Part shown: positions 31,153-42,185 of the stretch, piece after piece
Numbering within the stretch: the stretch's first letter is position 1
Layout: each line of letters begins with the position of its first letter
Assembly (NCBI GenBank): GCA_027100635.1
Contig: JAMOOQ010000048.1
Coordinates: forward strand, 1-64,000
Length of the DNA stretch: 64,000 nt
From: Campylobacteraceae bacterium
Lineage (GTDB): Bacteria; Campylobacterota; Campylobacteria; Campylobacterales; Sulfurovaceae
Reading direction: 5' to 3'
Notes under the pieces: model-generated
Databases searched by the model: none
What the model was told of the DNA's origin: nothing
What the model saw: the letters and a program-made list of their open reading frames with translations, nothing else
Translations under genes and position numbers: made by a program

Positions 31153-32281
31153 ATTTTTCCTTTCTAATTAAACCTATTTTTCTTAAAATTACACCAGTTT
31201 CAACATGAGAAGTATATGCAAACTGGTCAAATATTGCAAAGTTAATTATCTCATATTCATCTATTAACTCTTTTAAATCTCGTTTAAGTGTCTCTTGAGA
31301 ACAAGATACATAAATTATATTATCAAACTTTTTAACCAAATTTATACTATGTTCATCTAATCCACTTCTAGGAGGATCCACAAAGATATGTGAAAAATTA
31401 TAACTATCCAAATCTACATCTTTAAGTCGTGTAAATACCCTTTTTTTATTAATTGCTTCTGTTAGCTCCTCGGCACTCAAACGGATAAACTTAATGCTAT
31501 CAATATTATTAAGCGTACAATTAATCTTTGCCGATTTTATAGAAGTTTTAGAAATCTCTGTGGCAAGAACTCTATTAAATTCACTACTTAATGCAATTGT
31601 GAAATTTCCATGACCACAATAAGCCTCTAATAAATCCCTCTTATCTCCAGCTAAATTACTCTTTACCCATCCAATCATTTTTGCATTAACTGCACAATTT
31701 GGTTGAATAAAACTATTTTCATATATTTGGTATCTATATTTATCACCATTTACATTAATCTCATCTGTTATAAAATCATCGCTCAAAACTCTTCTAACTT
31801 TTCTACTTCGTCCAATAAGTTTTATATTAAGCTTATCTGATAACTTTTTTCCCTCCTCATCCCAACTCTCATCTATTTTTTTATGATAAATCATTGTCAC
31901 AAGCATCTCACCCAAATTAGAGGTCAAAAATTCAATAGAAAATAGTTTAAATCTAAGCATCTTATTATCGACAATCTCATCAATAATCTTTGGCATCACA
32001 CTATAAATACTATTATGAACAATCTCACAACTATCAATCGTCACCACACCTTGTCTATCAAGTCTATTCATTGCATAACTAATATCATCCTCAATATGAT
32101 AAATTCTAAACTCAGCCCTACATCTAAAATGACTCGTATTTGAAGCAATAATATCAATATTATTAACTCCAAACTCTTTAAAACTATTTATAGTCTCATT
32201 TTTTTTTAATTCTAATTGCTCTTTATAACTTTTCTTATAAAGCGTACAACTCCCACATATCCCAAAATATTTACACTGCAT
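31142..32281 (-). CDS. trmA: tRNA (uracil-5-)-methyltransferase
   Basis: DLLEAYCGHGNFTIAL, DPPRSGLD, YVSCSQETL. Confidence 0.93.
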   Translation of the reverse strand: MQCKYFGICGSCTLYKKSYKEQLELKKNETINSFKEFGVNNIDIIASNTSHFRCRAEFRIYHIEDDISYAMNRLDRQGVVTIDSCEIVHNSIYSVMPKIIDEIVDNKMLRFKLFSIEFLTSNLGEMLVTMIYHKKIDESWDEEGKKLSDKLNIKLIGRSRKVRRVLSDDFITDEINVNGDKYRYQIYENSFIQPNCAVNAKMIGWVKSNLAGDKRDLLEAYCGHGNFTIALSSEFNRVLATEISKTSIKSAKINCTLNNIDSIKFIRLSAEELTEAINKKRVFTRLKDVDLDSYNFSHIFVDPPRSGLDEHSINLVKKFDNIIYVSCSQETLKRDLKELIDEYEIINFAIFDQFAYTSHVETGVILRKIGLIRKEKYEN

Positions 32282-32322
32282 TAATTTTCCTTTAATCTAT
32301 TCACTTACCATTTGAACTTTAT

Positions 32323-32832
32323 TTAATCTAAAAGATGTCCTGTATTTTTTATCATATATGTTGTGATAATTTTTGAAAAAAAATTGAATATACTTTTTGT
32401 ATCTATAATTTTATCATCACTACCTAAAAAAATTTCAATTATTATACCTTTTTCTTGTAAAGTTTTAATTCTATCTTTATCCCATTGATACTCTAAAAGC
32501 TCTTTAAGTTCATCCACCGAGCCTTCTTTTAGATATTGATTAAGATTTATATTATTTGGATAGGCTACATTTAAAAGAAATTGTTTAGTGTATTCTTGTG
32601 GTGAATTTTGAAAGTATCTTAATTGTCTTCTTGCATAATTTTTTGGTTGATTTTGAAAAAATGCAGGAGATAAGAGAATCAATCTATCCACTCTATCTCT
32701 GGTATTATAGGCATATTCAAAGGCTTTAATCGCACCATAGCTAAATCCCACAACACTAAAATCACTATTTATTATGTAGTCTTTAAATAATTTATCTTCA
32801 TTTGCTAAAGAAAATCCACTAAAAAATTTCAC
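32323..32832 (-). CDS. bioV: alpha/beta hydrolase, BioV-like pimelyl-ACP methyl ester esterase
   Basis: VVGFSYGAIKAFEYA nucleophile elbow, short 169-aa length, gene context. Confidence 0.65.
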   Translation of the reverse strand: MKFFSGFSLANEDKLFKDYIINSDFSVVGFSYGAIKAFEYAYNTRDRVDRLILLSPAFFQNQPKNYARRQLRYFQNSPQEYTKQFLLNVAYPNNINLNQYLKEGSVDELKELLEYQWDKDRIKTLQEKGIIIEIFLGSDDKIIDTKSIFNFFSKIITTYMIKNTGHLLD

Positions 32833-34480
32833 GGATTATCTCTTTTGTTTTACTTTGAGTTATATTTTCATACTGTAATAGATATATTGAAACTTTATCA
32901 ATCGCGATATCTAACTTATCTACAAGTGTTTCAATCTCTTGAATTAGAGATTTATAAACTTCATCTTTTTGGCTCTCAGATGAGCTAAAATCATTACCCA
33001 TAGAGTATCTATCTAACATATTATTAATCATATTTTTTGCCATTTTTATATCATCAGCAGAATTTGTAAACTGCTCTTTATAAACTTTTTTTATAGCAAT
33101 AAAACCTGCAAGATATATTTTAATTCTATTTAACATCTGATTCTGAGAGATTATCTCGTTATCATATTGCGTAAGAATAGTTGTTACAATTCCTATTTTT
33201 TGAAACTCTACATCATACCAAGTTGCGACTATAGCTTTTGAGGCTTGATATATCGCCTCTATCTCTCGTTCTTTATATGTTAAACTAGCAATTTTTCTTT
33301 TGCCTTTTAGAACTTTATCTTTAACTGCTTCAAAATCATCATCACTTAAATTATCTCTACCATTTTTAAATGCATATAAAGCAGCTTCATTAGTGATAGT
33401 TGATAGTCCTGCATTATTAAATCCAACAGTACTAATAGCCAACTGTTCTATATCAACTGTATGTTTTTTTTTAGATAGATATAACTCCAAAGTTTTTTGT
33501 CTATCTTCTAAATCGGGCAGAGGAATATATACTCTTCTATCAAATCTTCCTGAGCGAAGAAGTGCATCATCTAATACATCAACATTATTTGTTGCTCCAA
33601 TAACTATCACACCAGAGCTATCTTCAAATCCATCCATCTCTGTCAGAAGTTGATTTAAAGTGGTCTCTCTTTCATCATTTCTAAGCTCTCCACGGCGTTT
33701 ACCTACAGCGTCAATCTCATCAATAAATATAATACTAGGAGCCATTCTTTTTGCTTTCGCAAACAAATCTTTAACACTAGCAGCGCCTGTTCCCACATAC
33801 AGATGAACAAATGTTGCTCCACTTTGATAAAAAAAGGGTACAGATGCCTCACCAGCCACTGCTTTTGCTATAAATGTTTTTCCTACCCCAGGAGGACCGA
33901 TTAGTAAAACACCCTTAGGTAATCTAATATCTAATTTTTTATATTTTTTTGGTTCTTTTAAAAACTCTATTATCTCTTGAAGATCCTCTTTTACCTCGCT
34001 CATTCCTGCTATATCATCAAAAGTAACTGCTGATTTAATCGCTTTTATACTATTTTTAGTAGAATGTATATTCTCTTTTTGGAACTCTTTTTGTGCAACG
34101 GTTATCTCTGTATTCTCTTTTGTTTTACCACTTTTAAGCCTAAATAATAAAAATATGATAATAAGAAGAAGCAGAATATTAAAAAAATATTTTTTATCAT
34201 ATTTTAATTCAACTTTATATCTATTATAGATAAACTTTTTATTTACTGCATCTTTCAGTATTCTGTAGTGTTTCTCTTTTGTATTTAGATAAAACCAATT
34301 TTTATCTTGATATACGCTTACTATAATATCTTTTTTAACCAAAATATCAGCCTGTGTCAAGCTAATCACTTTAGATCTGTCTCTTAAAGCTGAAAATAGT
34401 AAAAGAAGCATTAGTATTATAGATAATACAATGATTATTTTTATATTTTTTTCTCTAAAACTCAGCCATATTGCCTTCAT
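32819..34480 (-). CDS. FtsH-like AAA+ ATPase with degenerate protease site
   Basis: Walker [45 protein letters not shown] position reads YQASK. Confidence 0.85.
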   Translation of the reverse strand: MKAIWLSFREKNIKIIIVLSIILMLLLLFSALRDRSKVISLTQADILVKKDIIVSVYQDKNWFYLNTKEKHYRILKDAVNKKFIYNRYKVELKYDKKYFFNILLLLIIIFLLFRLKSGKTKENTEITVAQKEFQKENIHSTKNSIKAIKSAVTFDDIAGMSEVKEDLQEIIEFLKEPKKYKKLDIRLPKGVLLIGPPGVGKTFIAKAVAGEASVPFFYQSGATFVHLYVGTGAASVKDLFAKAKRMAPSIIFIDEIDAVGKRRGELRNDERETTLNQLLTEMDGFEDSSGVIVIGATNNVDVLDDALLRSGRFDRRVYIPLPDLEDRQKTLELYLSKKKHTVDIEQLAISTVGFNNAGLSTITNEAALYAFKNGRDNLSDDDFEAVKDKVLKGKRKIASLTYKEREIEAIYQASKAIVATWYDVEFQKIGIVTTILTQYDNEIISQNQMLNRIKIYLAGFIAIKKVYKEQFTNSADDIKMAKNMINNMLDRYSMGNDFSSSESQKDEVYKSLIQEIETLVDKLDIAIDKVSIYLLQYENITQSKTKEIIREIF

Positions 34481-35702
34481 CTTTTACCTCTACATTATTT
34501 AATAATACCCAAGAAGAAGATAAATCTTGAGATGATAAGACTTTAACTCTATTAAAATATTGATCAAGTCCACTATATATATTATCTTTACCACTTTCTA
34601 ATAAAACTTCAAGATTGGTGTTGTTTCTTTTTCTAAAATCTAAATTCTTATCTTTTATAATTTTAGTAAGCTCTTTATGTCTAGCCTTTGCCACATCCCC
34701 TCTAATAATATCACTCATAAGAGCAGACGGTGTGTTATCTCTTTTTGAATAACTAAAGGCATGAATATGAGTTAATGGCAGTTGCTTAACTCTAACAATT
34801 GCCTCTTGCCAAATCTTTTCACTCTCTCCAGGGTGACCAACAATAAAATCTGTTCCTATTGCATAACCTTTACTTGATATATCTTCTAATAAAGCCATAT
34901 CTTCTTTAAAGCTATTTCGTCTATTCATAATCTTTAACATATTATCATCTGTATGTTGAAGTGCAATATGTATATGTTTTGCCATCCAAGATTCACCCAT
35001 TAGCTCTTTTAGTTCATCATCTATCTGTATTGGTTCAATACTACCTAATCTAATTCTTCTTACGCCTCTTATATTAGATATTCTTTTTAAAAGTTTTGCC
35101 ATAGATGAACCATCTTTTTTACCATAACTTCCAACATTTGTTCCTGTTAAGATAAACTCTCCAAAACCATTTGAAGCTAGTTTTTGAATTTGAGTTAAAA
35201 TATTATCTTCTGAATAATTTCTCGCATCTCCTCGGACTGAAGGGATAATACAATATGAACATCTAAAATCACAACCCTCTTGGATTTTTATAAACGCTCT
35301 ACTTTTACCAATAAATTGCTCTACAACTGTAGTATCAATATGATTTAAATCTCCTATTTGATAAAAAGGCTTTGGCTCTTTTAAAATTTGATTAATATTC
35401 TCTTTTTCAGAATGCCCCATAACACCAAATACTTTTTTATCTTTAAATAAAGTTTCACCTTTCGAGTGAGAGCCACAACCTGCCAAAATTATCTTTGCAT
35501 TTGGATTTTTTCTTGATATAGAATTGATATATCCACGCACAGAACTGTCTGCACCATTTGTAACAGTACAAGAGTTCACCACAATTGTATCTGCTGTAAG
35601 TTCATTATTTGATAATATAAAATCATCTAGTTTAGAAATCATAATTTGAGTGTCAAATTGATTTGTTCTGCATCCAAAAGTTTTAAAAAATACTTTATTC
35701 AA
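34455..35702 (-). CDS. mtaB: tRNA t6A37 methylthiotransferase MtaB
   Basis: FKTFGCRTNQFDTQ, CDFRCSYCIIP radical SAM motif. Confidence 0.92.
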   Translation of the reverse strand: MNKVFFKTFGCRTNQFDTQIMISKLDDFILSNNELTADTIVVNSCTVTNGADSSVRGYINSISRKNPNAKIILAGCGSHSKGETLFKDKKVFGVMGHSEKENINQILKEPKPFYQIGDLNHIDTTVVEQFIGKSRAFIKIQEGCDFRCSYCIIPSVRGDARNYSEDNILTQIQKLASNGFGEFILTGTNVGSYGKKDGSSMAKLLKRISNIRGVRRIRLGSIEPIQIDDELKELMGESWMAKHIHIALQHTDDNMLKIMNRRNSFKEDMALLEDISSKGYAIGTDFIVGHPGESEKIWQEAIVRVKQLPLTHIHAFSYSKRDNTPSALMSDIIRGDVAKARHKELTKIIKDKNLDFRKRNNTNLEVLLESGKDNIYSGLDQYFNRVKVLSSQDLSSSWVLLNNVEVKDEGNMAEF

Positions 35703-37356
35703 TATTTTCCTCCTTTATATATTCTTTATTTTTTGTATCTATAGTACTTGAAGTTTTTACATTTTTATCTATATAAACAGTTTGAGTAGGAAATGCCATA
35801 GAGATATTTTTTTCATCTTTTATTCTTTCCATTATCTCCATAGAGATAGTACTTCTTAACTTCAATGTTGCATAAGAATTTGTCATATACCAAGAGCTTA
35901 TTTTCACTCCATAAGTATCAAAAAATGAAAATATTCGTGGTTCTACATTTGTATTTTTTAAACTATATTCTGTTCTTAAACCATTTAACTGTTTTCTTGT
36001 AATATCAGTATAACCTTTAGAATATTTTTTTGTTACCTCTGTGACTATTGAGATAGTCTTGTTTATATCTGAATCAAATGTAACAACAAAATCAATACCA
36101 TCCCAAACTGTTTTAAGACTAGAATGAGAATAATTTGCAATCATATCTGTAAATATAAAATTATTTGGTATAAATATAAACCTACCAGCTCTTCTATTTA
36201 TATTATATGTTGTAAGTGTTATATCCTCTTGTAAAGTCATCCTTAATAATGAGATATCGACAATATCTCCTACATATTGGATATTTCCACGTACAAATTT
36301 TACTCTATCGCCAATTTTCATACTTCCACCCATAATCAAGACAAGCCAACCCATAATACTCATAAACCAATCTTTCATGGCAATGGCAATACCAGCAGAA
36401 GCAAAACCTAGAACGGTAACTAAATATGATACATTTTCAATATATGTAAATAAAAGAGTTAATAGTAAAATAGTGATAAAAGTCATATTTAGAGCTTTAT
36501 TTACTCTATATGTTCTATCATCATCTTTAATATATTTTCTTGTAATAAATTTTAAAATAAACAAAAATATTATAAATGCTATAAGAATAGAAAGTGTAAG
36601 AAGTGTTTTTTGAACCTCTCTTTTTATCTCATTTGATAAATTTAATTTAATTTCATCAATTTTTTTATCATATATTTTTTTAGTTGTTGTAAAAATCTCT
36701 AATAATGGATTAAAAACATCTAGTTGACTATTAATCTCTTTTAACTCTGTTTTATATATCTCATTATCATCTATTTTAGATAGTTGAGTTAAAATCTCTT
36801 TTTCTCCCATCAGTTTTACAACAATCTGGGTTAAAGAATCATATTTATATTTATACTCCTCTTGATTTATAGTAAGTTTTTTTTGATAAGATATAGCACC
36901 TAATACAGCAATTGGATTTCCAATAATCGGTATATCCTCAAACTCATCATGCTTAAGTAATTTAGAAAAAGGATCATCTTCATATTCTACAAGAAGCTCC
37001 AACTTTCCTTTAAGAGTTTTCTCTTTTATTTTTAATGCATCTAATTGTTTATCTTGTTTACTTGTTAATCTTCTTTTGCTCTCTAATCTTTTAATATCTC
37101 GTTCAATATCTTTATATTCATTTTTTAATTCAAGATATGTTTTATAATTACTATATATCTTTGTCCATATATTTTCTTGATGCATCTCCTTTTTTAAGAC
37201 TATTTGTTCATTTAATAATTCCTCTTTTTTCTTCTGAAGAATTATCTTCTCTCGTTGTTTTATCATTGCTTTTATATTTTTATTTTTTTGAGTAGCATTA
37301 TCTTCAGCAAAAGTAACACTAATAATTAATAACAGTAGTATAATTTTTTTTAACAT
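35695..37356 (-). CDS. MscS family mechanosensitive channel
   Basis: Signal peptide, coiled-coil N-terminus, MscS beta domain. Confidence 0.85.
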   Translation of the reverse strand: MLKKIILLLLIISVTFAEDNATQKNKNIKAMIKQREKIILQKKKEELLNEQIVLKKEMHQENIWTKIYSNYKTYLELKNEYKDIERDIKRLESKRRLTSKQDKQLDALKIKEKTLKGKLELLVEYEDDPFSKLLKHDEFEDIPIIGNPIAVLGAISYQKKLTINQEEYKYKYDSLTQIVVKLMGEKEILTQLSKIDDNEIYKTELKEINSQLDVFNPLLEIFTTTKKIYDKKIDEIKLNLSNEIKREVQKTLLTLSILIAFIIFLFILKFITRKYIKDDDRTYRVNKALNMTFITILLLTLLFTYIENVSYLVTVLGFASAGIAIAMKDWFMSIMGWLVLIMGGSMKIGDRVKFVRGNIQYVGDIVDISLLRMTLQEDITLTTYNINRRAGRFIFIPNNFIFTDMIANYSHSSLKTVWDGIDFVVTFDSDINKTISIVTEVTKKYSKGYTDITRKQLNGLRTEYSLKNTNVEPRIFSFFDTYGVKISSWYMTNSYATLKLRSTISMEIMERIKDEKNISMAFPTQTVYIDKNVKTSSTIDTKNKEYIKEENIE

Positions 37357-37365
37357 AATATCTTT

Positions 37366-38409
37366 TTATCCAAATCTTTTTAGTACTTTTTTAATAATAT
37401 CTTCATCTATATCATTTTTAATAATATGAGATCCAATACCATCTGCTAATATAAATTTTATCTTATTATTAAAGCTCTTTTTATCTAAGAAAAAATGTTC
37501 ATAAAAACTATCTATATTTTCTATTTTATAATTAACTGGTAAATTATATCTAACTAATAACTCTTTTATCTCATTAAACTCATCTCTATTTAAAAGACCC
37601 AGTTCATAAGAAAGTTCATTTGCCATAATAATACCAATTGCTACAGCTTCACCATGAAGATACTTTATATAATTTGTTTCATTTTCTATAACATGAGCAA
37701 ATGTATGACCATAATTTAAAACAGCTCTTATCCCTGCTTCTTTTTCATCTTGATTAACTACATTTGCTTTAAGTTCAACACTTTTTTTGATAGTCATCTT
37801 TAAATTTTCTTTATTATCTAAACTATTTTCTTGCATATATTTAAAATAATCTTTATCAAACATCACAGCCATTTTTATAATTTCAGCTACCCCTGCAGAA
37901 AACTCACGAGTAGGTAAAGTCTCTAAAAATTTAGGGTCAATATATACAGCAATTGGTTGATAAAAAGCTCCTACAAGATTTTTTCCATATTTATTATTTA
38001 CACCAGTTTTTCCACCAACACTAGCATCAACTTGACTTAATAGTGTTGTTGGAATCTGCACAAAATCTATCCCTCTTTGATATAAACTAGCAGTAAAACC
38101 TGTCATATCACCAATAACACCACCACCAAGAGCAATTATTATAGATTTTCTATCAAGCTTAAATTTAAAAAGTTCGTCTAGAATATATTCTATTGTTTCA
38201 AGATTCTTATATTGTTCTCCATCTTTTATTGTAACCACACTTACATTATTTGCTTCAATTTTACTTAATAAAAAGTCAAGATGAAGAGGAGCAATAGTAT
38301 CATTTGTAATAATTGCCACTTTTGTATCAAATTTTAGTGAAGGTAAATTATCTATAACTATATTATATTCTATATTTTTTGAATTTTCAAGAGAGATTGA
38401 CACTACCAT
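37366..38409 (-). CDS. aroB: 3-dehydroquinate synthase
   Basis: ALGGGVIGDMTGF, PTTLLSQVDASVGGKTGVN. Confidence 0.97.
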   Translation of the reverse strand: MVVSISLENSKNIEYNIVIDNLPSLKFDTKVAIITNDTIAPLHLDFLLSKIEANNVSVVTIKDGEQYKNLETIEYILDELFKFKLDRKSIIIALGGGVIGDMTGFTASLYQRGIDFVQIPTTLLSQVDASVGGKTGVNNKYGKNLVGAFYQPIAVYIDPKFLETLPTREFSAGVAEIIKMAVMFDKDYFKYMQENSLDNKENLKMTIKKSVELKANVVNQDEKEAGIRAVLNYGHTFAHVIENETNYIKYLHGEAVAIGIIMANELSYELGLLNRDEFNEIKELLVRYNLPVNYKIENIDSFYEHFFLDKKSFNNKIKFILADGIGSHIIKNDIDEDIIKKVLKRFG

Positions 38410-38498
38410 ATTTTTATACCTTTTGGATGTTTATTAATTTTACCTATTTTACTTAAATATCCTTTAGAGATAACTTTAAGAAGTTTAGTATTAACCAT
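38403..38498 (-). CDS. 31-aa small ORF overlapping the aroB start
   Basis: ATAAAGGATGTC RBS-like region then MVNTKLLKVISKGYLSKIGKINKHPKGIKIW*; stop overlaps aroB ATG. Confidence 0.3.
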   Translation of the reverse strand: MVNTKLLKVISKGYLSKIGKINKHPKGIKIW

Positions 38499-38524
38499 GA
38501 CATCCTTTATAAATAGTGTACAAT

Positions 38525-38635
38525 TTACAAGACCCTAAATCAAGTTTAGAGTGACGAGAATCCATCATCATTATACACAATAGAACTGTCATTTTGTGCT
38601 TGATGCGGAATTCCTGAAATCAAGAGTGTCTGGTC
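38525..38635. repeat. dispersed repeat copy C (diverged)
   Basis: GACCCTAAATCAAGTTTAGAGTGACG … CTGTCATTTTGTGCTTGATGCGGAATTCCT; same module order as copy A. Confidence 0.65.
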
Positions 38636-38675
38636 TAGTACTACTTTTGATACTTTATAAAAGATGTTAAATAGT

Positions 38676-39893
38676 TTATCTATGTTTTATCAATCTTGTA
38701 TCAAAAGATAGAGCAGAAAGTAATGTAAAAAAAACCATAATAGCAAAAGCCGAAGCTGCTGGTCCAGCTACTATATTAAGAGTTGATAGATGAACAAGAG
38801 ATGATAGAATAGAAACAACAAATACATCTATCATAGATAGAGGTCCTATTATCTCTGTGATATAATATATTTTTTGTTTATCAACCTTTTTAATATCTTT
38901 ATTTGAGCTTATTACAAGAAAAAGTATCAGTATAAATTTAATAATAGGTATAAAAATAGATGCAAAAAGTATAATAAATGCTATAGGATAAGACCCCTCA
39001 TCCCACATCTCTATCGCTCCACCTATAATAGTACTTTGAGTTCGATTTCCAAATTTATAAGTAATAAGCATAGGATAAAAATTAGCTGGAATAAAAGCTA
39101 TCATTGCTGTAAGTAGATATGCTAATGTAAAATTTATACTTTTAGTTTTAGAATGATATATTCTTTGATGACATCTTCTACAATCTATCTCTTTATCTGT
39201 ATCAATATTAACTGCTTCACACTTATGACATCTAACCAGCTGATTTTCCAAAAAATCTTTTTTTTCTTTTTTTATATTAAAATTCTTTTGATATACTCTC
39301 CACAAATCATATATTTTTATACTTTTATTTAAATATAAATCAAAAATAACAAATAGTATTAAAGCATAAAATGAGATACCAAGGTTCAGCTCAAAATAAC
39401 TTAATAGCTTAACTAATGCAACTAAAATACTGATTAAAAATATATCTATCATATTCCAATCTTTTATATTAGATAATAAGATTAAAAGTTGTTTTGTTAT
39501 ATTTGGAGAAATTTTAAACTTTATAAATATAGATATAAATATATATAAGGATATAGATAAAAATGGAATTATTATTAATAAAAATAGGAGCATAAATCCA
39601 ACTATATAATACTGCTTCTCTAAAAGCATCAAAACCATAGATGGTAGACTAAAAGATTCTCTGCTACCCAGTACTAGAATCTCTATTATTGGAAACAAAA
39701 GAGAGATAATAAATAGTATCATAGTGGATATACTTATTGATAAAATAATATTTAAAAGATTTGGATTATTTTGATATAAAACTGTTTTACACTTAGAACA
39801 ATAAACTTTTGATTTATAATCTATCTCCATTGTATGATGAAGCGTATGGCATTTATGACAGATAATAAGACTATCTAAATCATAACTATCCAT
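38676..39893 (-). CDS. paraquat-inducible protein A family membrane protein (two PqiA domains)
   Basis: Two CxxC zinc-ribbon plus 4-TM units. Confidence 0.8.
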   Translation of the reverse strand: MDSYDLDSLIICHKCHTLHHTMEIDYKSKVYCSKCKTVLYQNNPNLLNIILSISISTMILFIISLLFPIIEILVLGSRESFSLPSMVLMLLEKQYYIVGFMLLFLLIIIPFLSISLYIFISIFIKFKISPNITKQLLILLSNIKDWNMIDIFLISILVALVKLLSYFELNLGISFYALILFVIFDLYLNKSIKIYDLWRVYQKNFNIKKEKKDFLENQLVRCHKCEAVNIDTDKEIDCRRCHQRIYHSKTKSINFTLAYLLTAMIAFIPANFYPMLITYKFGNRTQSTIIGGAIEMWDEGSYPIAFIILFASIFIPIIKFILILFLVISSNKDIKKVDKQKIYYITEIIGPLSMIDVFVVSILSSLVHLSTLNIVAGPAASAFAIMVFFTLLSALSFDTRLIKHR

Positions 39894-40518
39894 AGATTAA
39901 TTTATAACTTAATTTATCTACACTTGATATAGCATCTTGATGGTCTGAAAAACCCCAATTTACCATAATATAATCAATATCTGCTCTTTGTGCGGCTGTT
40001 TTATCTCTACTACCATCACCTATAAATATACTATTATTATTTGATACCTCTAACTCATCTAATATTTTATATAACATATCAGGATGAGGTTTACCCATTT
40101 TTACCTCATCATAACAGGCAATAGAATCAAAAATATCATAAATTTCCAAAAATTCAAGAGATTCAACAGTAGAATTTTTATAAGCATTTGTTGCAACTGC
40201 TAATAAAGCACCCTTTTCTTTTAAATTAATTAATAAATCTTTTACTCCATCATAAAGGACTAACTCTTTTTTATGATTTTGTGTATAATATTCTTGAAAC
40301 CAACTTTCATGTCTAGATTCAAATTTATTTAATCCATAAAAATATCTTGCAGGATGGATGGTTTGGTCATTAACTTTTTCTATGATATGATTAATATCCA
40401 TAGGTTCTAAATCTATTTTTTGTCTTACAAAATTGATAGCATTTGCAATAGTAATAGAGCTATTAATTAATGTTCCATCCATATCAAATATATATAAATC
40501 TTTAGATAGTCTTGACAT
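39886..40518 (-). CDS. HAD hydrolase, phosphoglycolate phosphatase-like
   Basis: FDMDGTLINSS, GDGSRDKTAAQ. Confidence 0.8.
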   Translation of the reverse strand: MSRLSKDLYIFDMDGTLINSSITIANAINFVRQKIDLEPMDINHIIEKVNDQTIHPARYFYGLNKFESRHESWFQEYYTQNHKKELVLYDGVKDLLINLKEKGALLAVATNAYKNSTVESLEFLEIYDIFDSIACYDEVKMGKPHPDMLYKILDELEVSNNNSIFIGDGSRDKTAAQRADIDYIMVNWGFSDHQDAISSVDKLSYKLIYG

Positions 40519-40520
40519 TA

Positions 40521-41357
40521 CTATAATACACTACCTATTTTATCGGCAAACTTAACACTCTTTCCAACCTCTAAATTATATTTAACTGCATCTTTTTGAG
40601 AGAACATAAGAATTGTTGAACCCATCTCAAACCAACCAAATAAATCACCTTTTTTTAGTTTCATCTTCTTATCATAAATATTATCATCTGTGTATGTATA
40701 GTGCGTACTTTTTGTAGTATCAATATTTGTTTTAATTCTATCTTCAAAAGTTACAACCATCTTACCAACATTTAATGCTCCAACAAGAACTAAAAAGTGA
40801 ATTTTACCTTTTGAATCAACTGTTTTTACAATAACTCTCTCATTTTCTATAAATAAATTTTTCTTCTTATTTAAATATTTTTTATTTACAGGGTATAACT
40901 TTCCTGGAATATGAGTAGTACTTAGAACTTTTAATGGCATTGGCATATGGTACCTGTGATAATCTTTTGGAGATAAATATAAATTTACAAAATCACCATT
41001 TTCTAATAAAGCAATATCTTCACTATAATTATGACCTAACAATTCATCTATTTTGTATTCCATTCCTTTAATCTGATAAGATGTACCATCTGTTATATCT
41101 CCACATTCTGTAACAAGTCCATCAACAGGAGATACTATACTATCATCATATTTATCAAATTTTCTAGGTTCTTTTAACGCTCTTGTAAACAATGCATTTA
41201 AACTCTCATATTTAGAAGGTTCATTAAATTCACTCATATCAAGCCCCATTAGCTTAACATAACTATTATTTATAATCTTCTGTGTAAATTTAGAAAACTT
41301 TTTATTGGCAAAACCACCAAAAACTTGTGACATACGAGATGTATAATATTTAGACAT
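40521..41357 (-). CDS. psd: phosphatidylserine decarboxylase
   Basis: YHRYHMPM, GWFEMGSTILMF motif (GST self-processing site). Confidence 0.92.
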   Translation of the reverse strand: MSKYYTSRMSQVFGGFANKKFSKFTQKIINNSYVKLMGLDMSEFNEPSKYESLNALFTRALKEPRKFDKYDDSIVSPVDGLVTECGDITDGTSYQIKGMEYKIDELLGHNYSEDIALLENGDFVNLYLSPKDYHRYHMPMPLKVLSTTHIPGKLYPVNKKYLNKKKNLFIENERVIVKTVDSKGKIHFLVLVGALNVGKMVVTFEDRIKTNIDTTKSTHYTYTDDNIYDKKMKLKKGDLFGWFEMGSTILMFSQKDAVKYNLEVGKSVKFADKIGSVL

Positions 41358-42183
41358 TTTTTTCCTTTGTATAATATTCTAATGCTTCTTTCATTAAAGC
41401 GATATGATAATTTTCTTGATAATTAATAAAGTCAAAAAACTTTGCTAACTCCTGACTATCGTTAGAAACTGCATCAGCCAATTTTTTACACTCCTCTTTC
41501 GCCAAAAGCTCTTCATTAATTCCATCTTTTAAAAACTCAACAACATTAGTTACTTTATATAACTCTTTGTGTATCACTCTTGGTACTCCTAATATCCCCA
41601 TCTTTGCCATCATATCACCAAAACTTTTTAAATGAAAGAAACTTTCATCAATAAGAATATTAAAAATACGATTTAAAAAAGCATCTGTACTATTTGCCTT
41701 AAGATAATTATAAATCATAATAAGTTCATACTCTTTATAACTCTCTTCAAATAAAAATAGTGTTAAAGCATCTGTTGCTTCTTCATTTAACTCTATATTA
41801 TCAAGCTTTCTTTGGGTATTAAATGCAGTTACGCTCTCTTCTGGTAAAGATGAAAGTAAAAATCTCATATATTTAATATCACTATTAACTCTTTCTGCTA
41901 AATCTCTATCATCTAATTTAATAAGCTCTAATTCAATTGTTGATAGTCTTAAATTTATATCATTTAAAATAATACTTAATTTTTCCACTTTAACAGGAAT
42001 CATATCTCTATCATAATCATAATCAATTTTGGACTTGATTAAATCATTTTCAATCCAAGTAAAATGACGAAATATAATATCTGACATATCATATAGTTTT
42101 AACTTACTCTCATTTTTACTCATAAACCCTGCCATAAGCGTAACTAACCACACTTCATGAACTCTTTTAGATAAACTTAACAT
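41350..42183 (-). CDS. ferritin-like four-helix protein, unknown function (start corrected from 42219)
   Basis: RBS GAGGAAATA precedes ATG at 42183; helical E/H-rich motifs (EESYKEYE, DESFFHLKSFGD, YQENYHIALM). Confidence 0.5.
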   Translation of the reverse strand: MLSLSKRVHEVWLVTLMAGFMSKNESKLKLYDMSDIIFRHFTWIENDLIKSKIDYDYDRDMIPVKVEKLSIILNDINLRLSTIELELIKLDDRDLAERVNSDIKYMRFLLSSLPEESVTAFNTQRKLDNIELNEEATDALTLFLFEESYKEYELIMIYNYLKANSTDAFLNRIFNILIDESFFHLKSFGDMMAKMGILGVPRVIHKELYKVTNVVEFLKDGINEELLAKEECKKLADAVSNDSQELAKFFDFINYQENYHIALMKEALEYYTKEKNV

Positions 42184-42185
42184 TT

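Noticed and set aside
33300-33653. 117-aa plus-strand ORF inside the ftsH-like gene
   Set aside because: Antisense to the well-supported AAA domain
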